This document shows, one piece after another, positions 8,856-18,230 of a DNA stretch of 64,000 nucleotides. The DNA is from Fructilactobacillus carniphilus (GTDB lineage: Bacteria; Bacillota; Bacilli; Lactobacillales; Lactobacillaceae). Both the position numbers and the translations under genes were made by a program. Where the stretch lies: NCBI RefSeq assembly GCF_024029675.1, contig NZ_CP097121.1, forward strand, positions 248,001-312,000, written 5' to 3'. Position 1 is the first letter of the stretch. The number at the start of each line of letters is the position of its first letter. The notes beneath the pieces are model-generated. The model was not told the origin of the DNA. It searched no databases and was given only the letters and a program-made list of their open reading frames with translations.

Positions 8856-9821
8856 ATGGAAATTATGGATGGAATATTACCCCTCGTGGTGGGATTCGCT
8901 TTAACCCTTGGCTTTACCCCGCTCCTAATTAAATATTTTCGTGAAAAAAACGAGGGACAGATGATTCGTGAGGAAGGCCCGAGCTGGCACGAAAAAAAGA
9001 GCGGAACCCCAACGATGGGAGGTCTGGGCTTTGTAACTGCCATTATTCTAACCGGAGCGGGAATTGGATTTTTGACCCACCAGTTAAATTCTGTCCTGTT
9101 GATTTTGTTGTTTGTATTATTATTCTTCGGTCTAATTGGAATGTGGGACGATAGCATCAAACTGTTTCGCCGCCAGAACGAAGGCTTTAAGGCTTGGCAA
9201 AAGTTTGCCTTGCAGGTCTTTGGTTCGCTGGTGTTCGCTGCCGGTTACTACGTCCGGGGTTTTCCGATGTCGATTCGTTTCTTTGACGTTGGCGAGGTAC
9301 ATCTTGGTATTTTGTACGTTCTGTTCGTTGTTTTCTGGTTGACGGGCTTTTCCAACGCCGTGAACCTAACCGATGGATTAGATGGATTGGTGAGTGGGTT
9401 AAGTGCCATTGCCTTTGCTGCTTATGGAATCATTGCTCAGGTTCAGGGTCAGTACGAAGTGGAACTCTTCTGCTGGGCCGTGGTGGGTGCCGTCTTAGCA
9501 TTTCTCCTGTTTAACCACAAGCCGGCCCAAATTTTTATGGGGGACATGGGCTCCTTAGCCTTGGGAGCTTCGTTAGCCGCGGTTTCGATTTTGCTCCATC
9601 ACGAACTATCCCTACTATGGATTGGTTTGGTTTTTGTGTTAGAAACTCTGAGCGTGATTTTACAGGTCGGATCCTTTAAACTAACGGGCAAGCGGATTTT
9701 TAAAATGACACCCATTCACCATAGCTTTGAGATGATCGGTTGGAGCGAATGGAAAATCGACTTGGTCTTTTGGACCGTGGGGTTATTTACTGCTGTAACT
9801 GGCGTCTGGGCAATGATTTAA
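8856..9821 (+). CDS. mraY: Phospho-N-acetylmuramoyl-pentapeptide-transferase
   Basis: MraY transfers phospho-MurNAc-pentapeptide from UDP to undecaprenyl phosphate, forming lipid I at the inner face of the membrane. The 321-residue polytopic protein carries the family motifs: GTPTMGG near residue 50, the DD pair in GMWDDSIK near residue 95, [12 protein letters not shown] near residue 168, and the cytoplasmic HHSFE loop near residue 287. About ten membrane helices are apparent. An AAAGGA site is about 10 bases before the ATG; a second in-frame ATG three codons on is possible. murD follows 14 bases later. Confidence 0.97.
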   Translation: MEIMDGILPLVVGFALTLGFTPLLIKYFREKNEGQMIREEGPSWHEKKSGTPTMGGLGFVTAIILTGAGIGFLTHQLNSVLLILLFVLLFFGLIGMWDDSIKLFRRQNEGFKAWQKFALQVFGSLVFAAGYYVRGFPMSIRFFDVGEVHLGILYVLFVVFWLTGFSNAVNLTDGLDGLVSGLSAIAFAAYGIIAQVQGQYEVELFCWAVVGAVLAFLLFNHKPAQIFMGDMGSLALGASLAAVSILLHHELSLLWIGLVFVLETLSVILQVGSFKLTGKRIFKMTPIHHSFEMIGWSEWKIDLVFWTVGLFTAVTGVWAMI

Positions 9822-9835
9822 AGTAGGAGCTTAGC

Positions 9836-11212
9836 ATGCGAGAAATTAATGATTATCGAGATAAAAACGTATTAGTGTTTGGAGCCGGGATGAGTGGAAC
9901 CAACGCTGCTTTATTGCTAGTAAAGTTGGGGGCGCACGTGACGCTTACGGATGCCAAACCAGCAGCAGAAATCGCTGATTACGACCGCTTGGTGAAAGCG
10001 GGGATTAACGTGGTGGCTGGTTCCTCACCCGAAAGTTTGGTGGAAACTGCCGACTTGATGGTAAAAAATCCGGGAATCCCGTACTCGGTACCGCTAGTTC
10101 AGGCGGCCTTGCACAAGTCGATTCCAATTATTTGTGAAGTCGAACTGGCTGCTGAAATTTCGAGTGCTCCAATTGTTGCTGTAACTGGAAGTAACGGCAA
10201 AACCACGACCACTACGATGATTAGCGAAATGTTAACCGCAGGGATGAGTAATGGAACTGCCTACCGGGCGGGAAACATTGGGATTCCTGCCACGCAGGTT
10301 GCCGAACGGGATACGAGTCGCGACCAAATCGTGATGGAATTGTCGAGTTTCATGTTGCTCGGGATTACCAAGTTCCATCCTCACATCGCTGTGATTACTA
10401 ACATTTACTCGAATCACCTGGACTATCACAAGACCCGGGAAAACTATGTGGCTGCTAAGATGCGAATTACCAAGAACCAAACGGAACGCGACTTTTTGGT
10501 CATGAATTTTGATCAACCAGAATGGCGCAAGCTCAGTCAACAAAGCAAGGCGATCGTAGTGCCTTTTTCTGCGCAAGGAAATTACGAAGACGGAGCTTAC
10601 CAACATCGCGGTAAATTGTACTTCCGGGACGAATTTATCATGAATGTGACGGATTTGAAGGTTAGCGGCGAACCAAACGTGGAAAATGCGTTAGCAGCGA
10701 TTGCGGTGGCTAAGTTATCCGGAGTACCTAATGACAAGATTGTGGAAGTCCTACGCACCTTTTCTGGCGTGCGTCACCGTAACCAGTACGTGTTAACTGC
10801 TGCAGGACGCGAATTTTATAATGACTCCAAGGCAACGGACATTGAAGCCACCCAAATGGCGTTGGCTGGGATGCAAAAACCAGTCGTTTTGATTGCCGGG
10901 GGACTGGATCGAGGTTACACATTTGAAAAACTGGAACCTGAATTTCGTGATCATGTCCGCGGATTGGTGGTCTATGGTGAAACTGCCGAATTATTAAAAC
11001 AAGCGGGGACCACTGCTGGAGTTTCTGACATTAAAGTTGTAAACAACCTCGACGAAGCCGTCCCCGCGGCTTATGACCTCAGTCAACCGGGCGATGTGGT
11101 GTTACTATCACCTGCCAATGCTAGCTGGGACCAGTTTGCTAGTTACGAAGAACGCGGAGATCGCTTTATTGCTGACGTAGAAAAATTAACCGGTCAACGA
11201 GAGGAGAAATAA
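9836..11212 (+). CDS. murD: UDP-N-acetylmuramoyl-L-alanine--D-glutamate ligase
   Basis: MurD adds D-glutamate to UDP-MurNAc-L-Ala with ATP in the cytoplasm. The 458-residue protein has the N-terminal Rossmann-like UDP-binding domain (LVFGAGMSG near residue 14), the central ATPase domain with [13 protein letters not shown] near residue 116, the metal-binding region around NHLDYH near residue 198, and a C-terminal domain with ATDIEAT and [10 protein letters not shown] motifs. Length and order are standard. A TAGGAGC site precedes the ATG. murG starts 2 bases after the stop. Confidence 0.97.
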   Translation: MREINDYRDKNVLVFGAGMSGTNAALLLVKLGAHVTLTDAKPAAEIADYDRLVKAGINVVAGSSPESLVETADLMVKNPGIPYSVPLVQAALHKSIPIICEVELAAEISSAPIVAVTGSNGKTTTTTMISEMLTAGMSNGTAYRAGNIGIPATQVAERDTSRDQIVMELSSFMLLGITKFHPHIAVITNIYSNHLDYHKTRENYVAAKMRITKNQTERDFLVMNFDQPEWRKLSQQSKAIVVPFSAQGNYEDGAYQHRGKLYFRDEFIMNVTDLKVSGEPNVENALAAIAVAKLSGVPNDKIVEVLRTFSGVRHRNQYVLTAAGREFYNDSKATDIEATQMALAGMQKPVVLIAGGLDRGYTFEKLEPEFRDHVRGLVVYGETAELLKQAGTTAGVSDIKVVNNLDEAVPAAYDLSQPGDVVLLSPANASWDQFASYEERGDRFIADVEKLTGQREEK

Positions 11213-11214
11213 GA

Positions 11215-12321
11215 ATGAAGATGATTGTTTCTGGCGGGGGAACCGGGGGACACATTTACCCGGCCCTGGCGCTAGTGGAAGCACTACAACGCCAAGACGC
11301 TGGTGCCCAAGTTTTATACGTGGGCTCCAAACGCGGACTGGAAAAAAACATCGTCCCTGAAAAAGGAATTGACTTTCGCGAATTGAAGATTCAAGGGTTT
11401 AAACGGAAGTTGTTTTCCTTGTATAACTTTGAAACGGTGTACCTTTTTTTAAAGAGCGTACAGGCCGCCAAACGAATTATTAAGCAGTTCCAGCCAGACG
11501 TTGTGGTCGGAACGGGAGGTTACGTTTCCGGAGCGGTCTTGTATGCAGCTGCTAAGATGGGGATTCCGACCGTCATTCACGAACAAAATAGCGTGGTTGG
11601 CTGGACGAACAAGTTTCTGAGCCGTTACGTCGATAAGATTGGGATTGCCTTTGACGAAGCGCGCTCCCAGTTTCCTGAAGCTAAAGTGGTCTTTACAGGA
11701 AATCCGCGGGCCCAACAGGTGGCTGAAATTAAGAGTAACTTCCAGTGGTCCGAACTGGGATTACAGAACGATGTACCCACGGTGTTGGTCTTTGGCGGGA
11801 GCCAGGGAGCATTGAAATTAAATGAAGCCATGGTAGCCGCTATCCCCAAATTTAACCATCGAGATTATCAAGTAGTGTTCGTCACGGGCAAAAACCGGTA
11901 TGATGGGGTCATGGAGAGCTTGAAAAAGGTTCCCATTAACGACAATGTGAAGGTGGTTCCTTACATTAGTAACATGCCGGAGGTGTTACCGAAGGTGGCT
12001 TTGATTGTAGGTCGAGCTGGAGCAACCAGTCTAGCTGAGATCACCGCCGATGGAATTCCCTCCATCTTGATTCCGAGTCCATACGTAACCGCCGATCATC
12101 AAACCAAGAACGCCATGAGTCTGGTGAACCAACATGCGGCTTTACTGGAGACGGAAGCTGAATTAAGTGCACCAACGTTACTGCAAAAGATTGATCACTT
12201 GATGAACAATCCACAAGAACGGAAAGCGATGGCCGATAACGCCCGGAAACTCGGCGTGGCTGATGCGGCGGATCAATTACTAGACGTGTGCCGGGAAGCA
12301 ATTCGGCAACACCAAAAATAA
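11215..12321 (+). CDS. murG: UDP-GlcNAc:lipid I N-acetylglucosaminyltransferase
   Basis: MurG adds GlcNAc to lipid I, giving lipid II, at the cytoplasmic membrane face. The 368-residue GT28 enzyme shows the glycine-rich loop [13 protein letters not shown] at residues 5-17, the second glycine loop [10 protein letters not shown] near residue 97, the VFGGSQGA motif of the C-terminal domain near residue 193, and the donor-site [13 protein letters not shown] block near residue 262. It sits tightly behind murD with GAGAGGAGAA as ribosome binding site. Confidence 0.97.
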   Translation: MKMIVSGGGTGGHIYPALALVEALQRQDAGAQVLYVGSKRGLEKNIVPEKGIDFRELKIQGFKRKLFSLYNFETVYLFLKSVQAAKRIIKQFQPDVVVGTGGYVSGAVLYAAAKMGIPTVIHEQNSVVGWTNKFLSRYVDKIGIAFDEARSQFPEAKVVFTGNPRAQQVAEIKSNFQWSELGLQNDVPTVLVFGGSQGALKLNEAMVAAIPKFNHRDYQVVFVTGKNRYDGVMESLKKVPINDNVKVVPYISNMPEVLPKVALIVGRAGATSLAEITADGIPSILIPSPYVTADHQTKNAMSLVNQHAALLETEAELSAPTLLQKIDHLMNNPQERKAMADNARKLGVADAADQLLDVCREAIRQHQK

Positions 12322-12338
12322 GTGGTAAGGGACAGACC

Positions 12339-13139
12339 ATGGATGAAAAAACACAAGACGAGTTGGTAGACGAACGACTGCGAGCTGATTCGGATCGCAA
12401 ATGGCGTCATCGCCGGCTCCGGGTCGGACGAAGAAACCGGCAAATTAGACGGGAACGGTGGAGAAGGTCTGTGCGCATAGCGGTGCCGTTGCTAATCGTT
12501 TTCGGCGGTCTGTGCGCCTACTTTGGTTACCAAGCTTCATCCTTAAACCGGGTGGCTACGGTGCGGGTAACTCCTGCATCATCATCTAAGCTGTTGGGCA
12601 AGGAGCTACCGATTGAACCGGGTGATAACTTGGCGTTAGTCAAACGGGATTTTCCCCGGGTGCAACGCCAGCTCCAACAACGCTATCCGCAACTAAATCG
12701 TCTGACGCTGACGGCAGCAGGTAATCAAATTACGGCCCACGCAGAAATTGCTCAGCCCCGCGCCTGGTTTGAACGACATCAGCAGTGGTATGCCCTGTAT
12801 CCGAACGGACGGATTGAGCAACAACAACCAGTGGAAGCCGTGCGCAACCGCAGTTGCCAAATTCAGGGAGTTACTGAGCGAAAGCAACTGGAAGAGTTGG
12901 GTCAACAGCTTGGGCGCCTTTCAAAAAAGGAGGCCACCAACGTGCAGACTATTACATCAGCCAAGGATGCGGGTAGGAGTGATAAGGTCCATTTGCAACT
13001 CCGTGATGGAAACCAAATCATTACGTTTGCGAGCCAGGTAGCGACTAAACTGAAAGATTACCAACGATTAAAACTAACTTTAAAACAGCCTAGTATTGTT
13101 CACATGGAATACGGCGCATACGCAACGCCAATTCGGTGA
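12339..13139 (+). CDS. divIB: Cell division protein DivIB/FtsQ
   Basis: DivIB is the bitopic septum protein that works with FtsL and DivIC. The 266-residue protein has a long, very basic cytoplasmic tail (Arg-rich, residues 1-48), one membrane helix (about 49-68), a POTRA-like FtsQ domain starting with the VATVRV strand, and a second extracellular beta domain. The frame is open from 12288, but that version overlaps murG; ATG 12339 has AAGGGACAG upstream and was chosen. It lacks a long Pro/Glu-rich C-terminal tail. It is the last gene before a small gap with a new promoter for ftsA. Confidence 0.88.
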   Translation: MDEKTQDELVDERLRADSDRKWRHRRLRVGRRNRQIRRERWRRSVRIAVPLLIVFGGLCAYFGYQASSLNRVATVRVTPASSSKLLGKELPIEPGDNLALVKRDFPRVQRQLQQRYPQLNRLTLTAAGNQITAHAEIAQPRAWFERHQQWYALYPNGRIEQQQPVEAVRNRSCQIQGVTERKQLEELGQQLGRLSKKEATNVQTITSAKDAGRSDKVHLQLRDGNQIITFASQVATKLKDYQRLKLTLKQPSIVHMEYGAYATPIR

Positions 13140-13147
13140 ACATCGCG

Positions 13148-13176
13148 TTCTCAAACGTGAACTATTATGGTAGACT
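13148..13176 (+). promoter_or_regulatory. Candidate ftsA-ftsZ promoter
   Basis: TTCTCA (13148-13153) and an extended -10 TGGTAGACT (hexamer at 13171-13176) are 17 bases apart, in the 99-base gap between divIB and ftsA. The -35 matches consensus at 4 of 6 positions. Confidence 0.45.
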
Positions 13177-13238
13177 GATAACAAATATTAACTAACAACT
13201 TGCAATGCTAGTTAAGTAAGCGGGAGGCTTCATAGCAT

Positions 13239-14591
13239 ATGAAAGAATCAGATATTTACGTTGGCTTGGATATCGGGACTACTTCAATTAAAGCAATTGT
13301 TGCACAGACCATTGACGGTCAAACAAATGTAATTGGAGTTGGCAACGAACCATCGGCTGGAGTCAGCCGCGGGATCATTGTCGACATTGACAAAGCAGCC
13401 CAGGCCATTCGCAAGACCTTGGATCAGGCAGAAGCTAAATCTGGGGTCCAAATTAGTAGTGTCATTGTCGGCCTGCCAGCGGATCTGGTTAGCATTGACC
13501 GCTGCTCTGGCATGATTAGTTTAACTGACAGTACCAACGAAATTAATAATCAAGACATTCAAGCGGTAACGCAAGCTGCCATTTCGAATAATCTTCCCCA
13601 GGAACGAGAAGTTATTAATCTATTACCGGAAGAATTTAAGATTGGTGAGTTTGATGACATCGCAGATCCTCGTGGCATGGTAGGAACGCGTTTAGAATTA
13701 GACGGACGCTTAATTACGGGTCCGAAAACCATCATTCATAACGTTCGCAAGGCCGTTGAACAAGCGGGGATTTCCATCGACCAATTGGTAGTGGGAGCAG
13801 AAGCTGAGGGTAAAACAGCGTTGTCGGAATCAGAACAAGACTTTGGCACGATTTTGTTGGATTTGGGCGGTGGTCAATCAACCGCAGCTGTAATTCACGA
13901 TCACGAGCTCAAGTACATAGATGTGGACCACGAAGGCGGACAATACATCACCAAGGACATCTCCTCCGTGTTAAACATCTCGCTTGCGGATGCCGATAAC
14001 ATCAAGCGGGAATATGGAATTGCTGATGCACAATATGCGGTTGCTGATAACGAGTTTTCAATTGAAGTGGTCGGACAAAGCCAACCCCGTAAGATTAACG
14101 AACAGTTACTAGCAGAAATTATTGAGGCTCGACTTGATCAAATCCTAGGTCGCTTAAAGGACAAGCTCGCTGCTGCCAATGCTTTAGGAATGCCGGGGGG
14201 CATCGTGTTGACCGGTGGAGTGGCTTCAATGCCAAAGATTGCCGAACTCGCTGCCAACACCTTTGGGATGAACGTCCGGGTCTATGTTCCTGATAAAATG
14301 GGATTACGCCATCCTTCGTTCGCCCTTGGGTTGTCCTTAGTTAACTATGCGACCCAGATGAGTGACGTAGAACAGGTGATTTACGACGTTTTTGCAACAA
14401 CTAGTCACGGTGAACCAGCCGCTAACTTGGAGTCGGAACCAGAACAAGATCCTGATCAATACCAGGACGACGCCCCCGTCACTGACGACGCGGACGACTC
14501 TTCTTTCTTTTCGCGGCGCGGTCAATCACAACAACAGAAGAAACGAAAAAAGAACGGCTTGGGCTTCTCTTTGAAGAATTTCTTTGAATAA
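13239..14591 (+). CDS. ftsA: Cell division protein FtsA
   Basis: FtsA is the actin-like ATPase that tethers FtsZ filaments to the membrane. The 450-residue protein starts with the phosphate-1 motif YVGLDIGTTSIKA (residues 7-19), has the SHS2 (1C) domain around residues 85-165, the phosphate-2 motif ILLDLGGGQS near residue 206, and the adenosine motif VLTGGVASM near residue 324. An acidic linker (about 385-420) leads to a C-terminal amphipathic membrane-targeting helix ending in GFSLKNFFE. The start has GGGAGG upstream. ftsZ follows after 18 bases. Confidence 0.97.
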   Translation: MKESDIYVGLDIGTTSIKAIVAQTIDGQTNVIGVGNEPSAGVSRGIIVDIDKAAQAIRKTLDQAEAKSGVQISSVIVGLPADLVSIDRCSGMISLTDSTNEINNQDIQAVTQAAISNNLPQEREVINLLPEEFKIGEFDDIADPRGMVGTRLELDGRLITGPKTIIHNVRKAVEQAGISIDQLVVGAEAEGKTALSESEQDFGTILLDLGGGQSTAAVIHDHELKYIDVDHEGGQYITKDISSVLNISLADADNIKREYGIADAQYAVADNEFSIEVVGQSQPRKINEQLLAEIIEARLDQILGRLKDKLAAANALGMPGGIVLTGGVASMPKIAELAANTFGMNVRVYVPDKMGLRHPSFALGLSLVNYATQMSDVEQVIYDVFATTSHGEPAANLESEPEQDPDQYQDDAPVTDDADDSSFFSRRGQSQQQKKRKKNGLGFSLKNFFE

Positions 14592-14609
14592 CCACGGAGG
14601 GTAGAGAAT

Positions 14610-15839
14610 ATGGATTACGCAATGGATCAAAACACAGGAACGGGCGCAAGCATCAAGGTCATCGGAGTTGGTGGCGGTGGTGGAAATGCCGTCAATCGAA
14701 TGATTGAAGACGGAGTGCAGGGAGTTGAGTTTATTGCTGCTAACACTGACTTGCAAGCTCTCGATGCGTCCAAAGCAGAAACTAAAATTAACCTAGGACC
14801 AAAGCTCACCAAGGGTTTAGGAGCTGGTTCGAACCCAGAGGTCGGGGCCAAAGCTGCTGAAGAAAGTCAAGAAGACATCACCAATGCCTTAAAGGGAGCC
14901 GACATGGTCTTTGTGACGGCTGGAATGGGTGGTGGAACTGGAAACGGAGCCGCTCCGATTATCGCTAAGATTGCGAAACAAGCCGGCGCCTTAACCGTTG
15001 CCGTAGTCACCCGACCTTTTACCTTTGAAGGACCTGCTCGGGCGCATAATGCCAGTGAAGGATTGGCCGCTTTGAAGCAAAACGTGGACACGATGGTGGT
15101 GATTTCTAACAACCAAGTGCTCGAAATGGCTGACAAGAAGACTTCTTTCTTAGGTGCCTTACACGATGCCGATAATGTACTTCGGCAGGGGGTACAAGGA
15201 ATTTCAGACTTGATTACGCGACCAGGATACGTGAACTTGGACTTTGCTGATGTAACAACCATTATGAAGGACAAGGGAACTGCCTTGATGGGTGTGGGGT
15301 CTGCTAGCGGTGAAAACCGGGCACCAGAAGCCACCAAAAAGGCGATTAACTCACCATTATTGGAAGTTTCCATTGATGGTGCTAAGCAGGTCTTGTTAAA
15401 CATTACTGGTGGTCCAGATTTAGGAATCTTTGAAGCTCAGGATGCTGCTAACATCATTCGGGATGCTACTTCTGACGATACGAACATTATCTTTGGAACT
15501 TCGATTGACGAAGGTATGGGTGATGAAATTCGCGTTTCCGTCATTGCTACGGGGATTGACGATGATTCGGGCGATATTACGGACGTCAAATCAATTCAAA
15601 ATGCCACTCGTTCTAGTGAAAATGTCGTGCATCCTGATCAAAACAGTCAGGTTGTGCAACCCAGCCAAACGGCAACACCCAACCCAGAAACGCAACAACA
15701 ACGCGCCGAACCAGATCAACGGTTCCAAAACGTCGAAAAACAAGAGTTTGAACCATTTAACGCGGGAGATCAAGCAGCAGATGATGATCAAAAAAACGAT
15801 GACATCCCGCCGTTTAACTTTAAGTACCGGAATCAATAA
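14610..15839 (+). CDS. ftsZ: Cell division protein FtsZ
   Basis: FtsZ is the tubulin-like GTPase that forms the division ring. The 409-residue protein has the N-terminal [15 protein letters not shown] loop (about residues 17-31), the tubulin signature [10 protein letters not shown] near residue 112, and the T7 loop near residue 210. A variable Gln/Pro/Glu-rich linker from about residue 320 ends in the conserved C-terminal peptide ([13 protein letters not shown]) that binds FtsA and SepF. ACGGAGGGT is the ribosome binding site. Confidence 0.98.
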   Translation: MDYAMDQNTGTGASIKVIGVGGGGGNAVNRMIEDGVQGVEFIAANTDLQALDASKAETKINLGPKLTKGLGAGSNPEVGAKAAEESQEDITNALKGADMVFVTAGMGGGTGNGAAPIIAKIAKQAGALTVAVVTRPFTFEGPARAHNASEGLAALKQNVDTMVVISNNQVLEMADKKTSFLGALHDADNVLRQGVQGISDLITRPGYVNLDFADVTTIMKDKGTALMGVGSASGENRAPEATKKAINSPLLEVSIDGAKQVLLNITGGPDLGIFEAQDAANIIRDATSDDTNIIFGTSIDEGMGDEIRVSVIATGIDDDSGDITDVKSIQNATRSSENVVHPDQNSQVVQPSQTATPNPETQQQRAEPDQRFQNVEKQEFEPFNAGDQAADDDQKNDDIPPFNFKYRNQ

Positions 15840-15867
15840 TTATTGACTAATAAAGGGGGAGTTAGGC

Positions 15868-16278
15868 ATGGCTAAGGGTATTTTTAATAATTTTTTTGGT
15901 AATGATGACGAAGACGAGATTGATAGTTATCCACAAGAACCAACCACGCCCGCAGTGAAGAAGAACCCACGAAAGGTGCTTTCTATGAATGATAATCGGA
16001 TGCCCGACAGTAAAATTAACATCGTGGAACCCCGAATTTTTGCCGATGCGAAAAACATTGCCAACAAATTGATTAACGGCGATGCGGTCTTAATTCGGAT
16101 GGAAAACGTTGATAGCACCACGATTCGGAGAATTGTCGATTTTATTACTGGCACTATTTACGCGATTGAGGGGGATTTACAGCAGATTGACGAAAAGGTC
16201 TATCTGTGCACGCCCCAAAATTACGTGGTTAATGGTGACGTGAAAAGTCAAATCTACGACCGTTCGGAGAAAAACTAA
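15868..16278 (+). CDS. sepF: Cell division protein SepF
   Basis: SepF bundles FtsZ filaments and provides a second membrane anchor. The 136-residue protein has an N-terminal amphipathic segment (MAKGIFNNFFG), an acidic and Pro-rich linker, and the conserved SepF domain from about residue 45 with the I(V)EPRIFADAKNIAN and RRIVDFITG motifs. It is shorter than B. subtilis SepF mainly in the linker. It follows ftsZ by 28 bases; its stop overlaps the start of the YggT gene (TAATG). The ylmD and ylmE genes found here in Bacillus are absent. Confidence 0.95.
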   Translation: MAKGIFNNFFGNDDEDEIDSYPQEPTTPAVKKNPRKVLSMNDNRMPDSKINIVEPRIFADAKNIANKLINGDAVLIRMENVDSTTIRRIVDFITGTIYAIEGDLQQIDEKVYLCTPQNYVVNGDVKSQIYDRSEKN

Positions 16279-16559
16279 TGGTCAACGTGATTAACTTAAT
16301 TGCGGTTACTTTGGGTTATCTGATTGACATTTACAGTTATCTAATTGTAGCCTGGGCGCTAATGAGTTGGTTGCCCGGAGCCAGTCAGTCAAAGCTAGGT
16401 CAGCTAATTAATCGCTTGGTGGAACCATTTGTGTCGTATTTCAACTTTGCCCGCATCGGCATGATTGGGTTTGGACCGGTGCTAGCCATCCTAGCGCTCT
16501 GGTTCATTAAAATTGGAGTCAACGGGATTGCTGGCTTTCTGATTAACTTGGTGGGTTAA
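16278..16559 (+). CDS. YggT-family membrane protein (YlmG)
   Basis: This 93-residue protein has two hydrophobic segments (about residues 5-28 and 63-90) joined by the family hallmark SWLPGASQSKLGQLI...EPFV loop. YggT/YlmG proteins are conserved beside ftsZ and sepF in Gram-positives and in cyanobacteria and chloroplasts, where they affect division or nucleoid placement; the biochemical role is not known. It is translationally coupled to sepF and is followed within 2 bases by the ylmH-type gene. Confidence 0.9.
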   Translation: MVNVINLIAVTLGYLIDIYSYLIVAWALMSWLPGASQSKLGQLINRLVEPFVSYFNFARIGMIGFGPVLAILALWFIKIGVNGIAGFLINLVG

Positions 16560-16560
16560 C

Positions 16561-17352
16561 ATGGGACTCTCTGAAAACGTTACCCAACATTTTCGTTCAA
16601 GTGAGTTACCCTTTCTCCGCCAAGCCAGTGATTGGCTGGAACAGGCGCAAACCGAGTATCGACCGATTTTAACTGACTTTTTAAACGCGCGGGAACGGTA
16701 TTTACTCACGACCCTCGTGAACCGGCAACCAGAGCTCCACATTCAAATGGATGGGGGTTATCCCCAGGCCGAGATGCAGCGAGCGCTCCTGTTTCCGGAG
16801 TACTTTAATCCGATGAGTTCAGACTTTGAACTCGCGTTACTAGAAATTAATTATCCGGTTAAGTTTGCAACGCTGGAGCATCGTCAGGTCCTCGGATCTT
16901 TGATGGGCAGTGGCATTGAGCGCAACGTGTTAGGAGATATTATTACAGACGGGACCCGGTGGCAGTTAATCACCAAGCGGGAAATTGCACCGTACTTGCA
17001 ACAGACGGTAATCGAAATGGGACGGACCAAGGTTAAGCTAGAACCACGGTCGTTTACGGAACTCCTGCAGGTACAAGATGACGCTCAAGCAGTGCACACG
17101 ACGCTTCCGTCTCTGCGACTGGACGTAGTAATTGCCACGTTGTTTCGAGTCTCACGAGCGGTAGCCAAAGACTTAGTGACTCGAGGCAAGGTACGGTTAA
17201 ACTGGTTTACATACGATAAACCTGATTACGAGCTGGCACTTCATGATCTGGTGTCCGTGCGGGGCTTGGGTCGAATTAAACTGAACGAAAATGACGGATT
17301 TTCCAAAAAAGGTAAAATTAAAGCAGAGTTTGATGTGATAAAAAATAAGTGA
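16561..17352 (+). CDS. ylmH: S4-domain RNA-binding protein YlmH
   Basis: This 263-residue protein is the YlmH family member of the division cluster. The C-terminal S4 domain is clear from about residue 178 (LRLDVVIATLFRVSR...VTRGKVRLNW), and the N-terminal half matches the YlmH-specific domain with the LMGSGIERNVLGDI motif near residue 115. In Bacillus, YlmH has been implicated in rescue of stalled large ribosomal subunits. Here it starts just after the YggT stop with a weak GGTGGG site, so expression probably depends on coupling. Confidence 0.9.
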   Translation: MGLSENVTQHFRSSELPFLRQASDWLEQAQTEYRPILTDFLNARERYLLTTLVNRQPELHIQMDGGYPQAEMQRALLFPEYFNPMSSDFELALLEINYPVKFATLEHRQVLGSLMGSGIERNVLGDIITDGTRWQLITKREIAPYLQQTVIEMGRTKVKLEPRSFTELLQVQDDAQAVHTTLPSLRLDVVIATLFRVSRAVAKDLVTRGKVRLNWFTYDKPDYELALHDLVSVRGLGRIKLNENDGFSKKGKIKAEFDVIKNK

Positions 17353-17364
17353 TGGAGGCTTACC

Positions 17365-18021
17365 ATGGTACTTTCTGCAGAAGACATTCACAATAAAAAA
17401 TTTAACACCAAAATGCGGGGTTACAACATTGACGAGGTTAACGATTTCTTGGAACAAATTATCAAGGATTACCAAATCCTACGAGATGAAAATGAATCGT
17501 TAAAGCAGGACCTCGATGACACTAAGAACGAGCTGTCTCATTACGATGATCTGAAGGGGTCTTTGAATGAGTCGATTTTGGTGGCTCAAGATGCTGCTGA
17601 CCGCGTAAAAAAAGCGGCGAATGCTGATGCAGAAAAGACGATGCAGGAGGCCCAAGAAAAGGCGAACCAACTCCTCACCGAAGCAATGCAGACGGCGCAA
17701 GCTCAAGTCGAAGCGGGCACAAAGCAAGCCGCCGCTTTGGCCTTGAGTACCGATGATTTCCGGACGCAACTGCAACGCTTCCAAAAGAAAATGGTGGCTA
17801 TGTTAGAGAGTCAACTCCAGTTTGCGAATCAGTCTGATTGGTCGGAATTACTAAAGGGTGCTGACTACCGGAACTTTCCTGAAATGGAATCATTGGTGGA
17901 AAGCCTTGACAACTCAGAAGCAGGGAGAGTAAACTCTGAAAGTAATCAACCGTTGTCATCTGATAAATACGCGGATCCAACCATCCGCTTCTACCCAGAT
18001 GGCCAGATTGAGATTCTTTAA
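17365..18021 (+). CDS. divIVA: Septum site and polarity protein DivIVA
   Basis: DivIVA is a coiled-coil protein that recognises negatively curved membrane at septa and poles. The 218-residue protein starts with LSAEDIHNKKFNTKMRGYN, which contains the phenylalanine and basic residues of the membrane-binding loop, followed by DEVNDFL and a long coiled coil (about residues 30-135, with Ala/Gln-rich heptads). The C-terminal tail is Ser/Asn-rich and variable. ATGGAGG is 10 bases upstream. Its stop codon lies inside stem I of the downstream T-box. Confidence 0.95.
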   Translation: MVLSAEDIHNKKFNTKMRGYNIDEVNDFLEQIIKDYQILRDENESLKQDLDDTKNELSHYDDLKGSLNESILVAQDAADRVKKAANADAEKTMQEAQEKANQLLTEAMQTAQAQVEAGTKQAAALALSTDDFRTQLQRFQKKMVAMLESQLQFANQSDWSELLKGADYRNFPEMESLVESLDNSEAGRVNSESNQPLSSDKYADPTIRFYPDGQIEIL

Positions 18022-18208
18022 TAAAGACAGCAAGCCGCTTGGAAAATACCACAGCGAAACGGGGAAGGTGGGAGCCCGTTGGTCACTTTCCAAGTGGTAG
18101 ATCACTTTATTATTATGACGTAAATAACAAAAATGAGAGGATTGTGCACAGTCCTGAATTTTGGGTGGTACCACGACAACTTCGTCCCGATTGAGACGGA
18201 GTTTTTTT
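18019..18208 (+). promoter_or_regulatory. T-box riboswitch for isoleucine upstream of ileS
   Basis: All parts of a tRNA-sensing T-box leader can be seen. The base of stem I pairs 18019-18026 with 18105-18112. The specifier candidate is ATC (18101-18103, an Ile codon) followed by A. The T-box sequence GGGTGGTACCACG is at 18163-18175 and contains the TGGTA bulge that pairs with the tRNA acceptor end. A terminator hairpin (about 18178-18200) is followed by seven T residues. Uncharged tRNA-Ile should stabilise the antiterminator and allow ileS transcription. No separate promoter is visible between divIVA and stem I. Confidence 0.95.
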
Positions 18209-18230
18209 GTACATTAAAGGAGGAAATGCG

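Noticed and set aside
14867..15403. 178-codon - strand frame inside ftsZ
   Set aside because: Antisense shadow of ftsZ, without start signals or recognisable domains.
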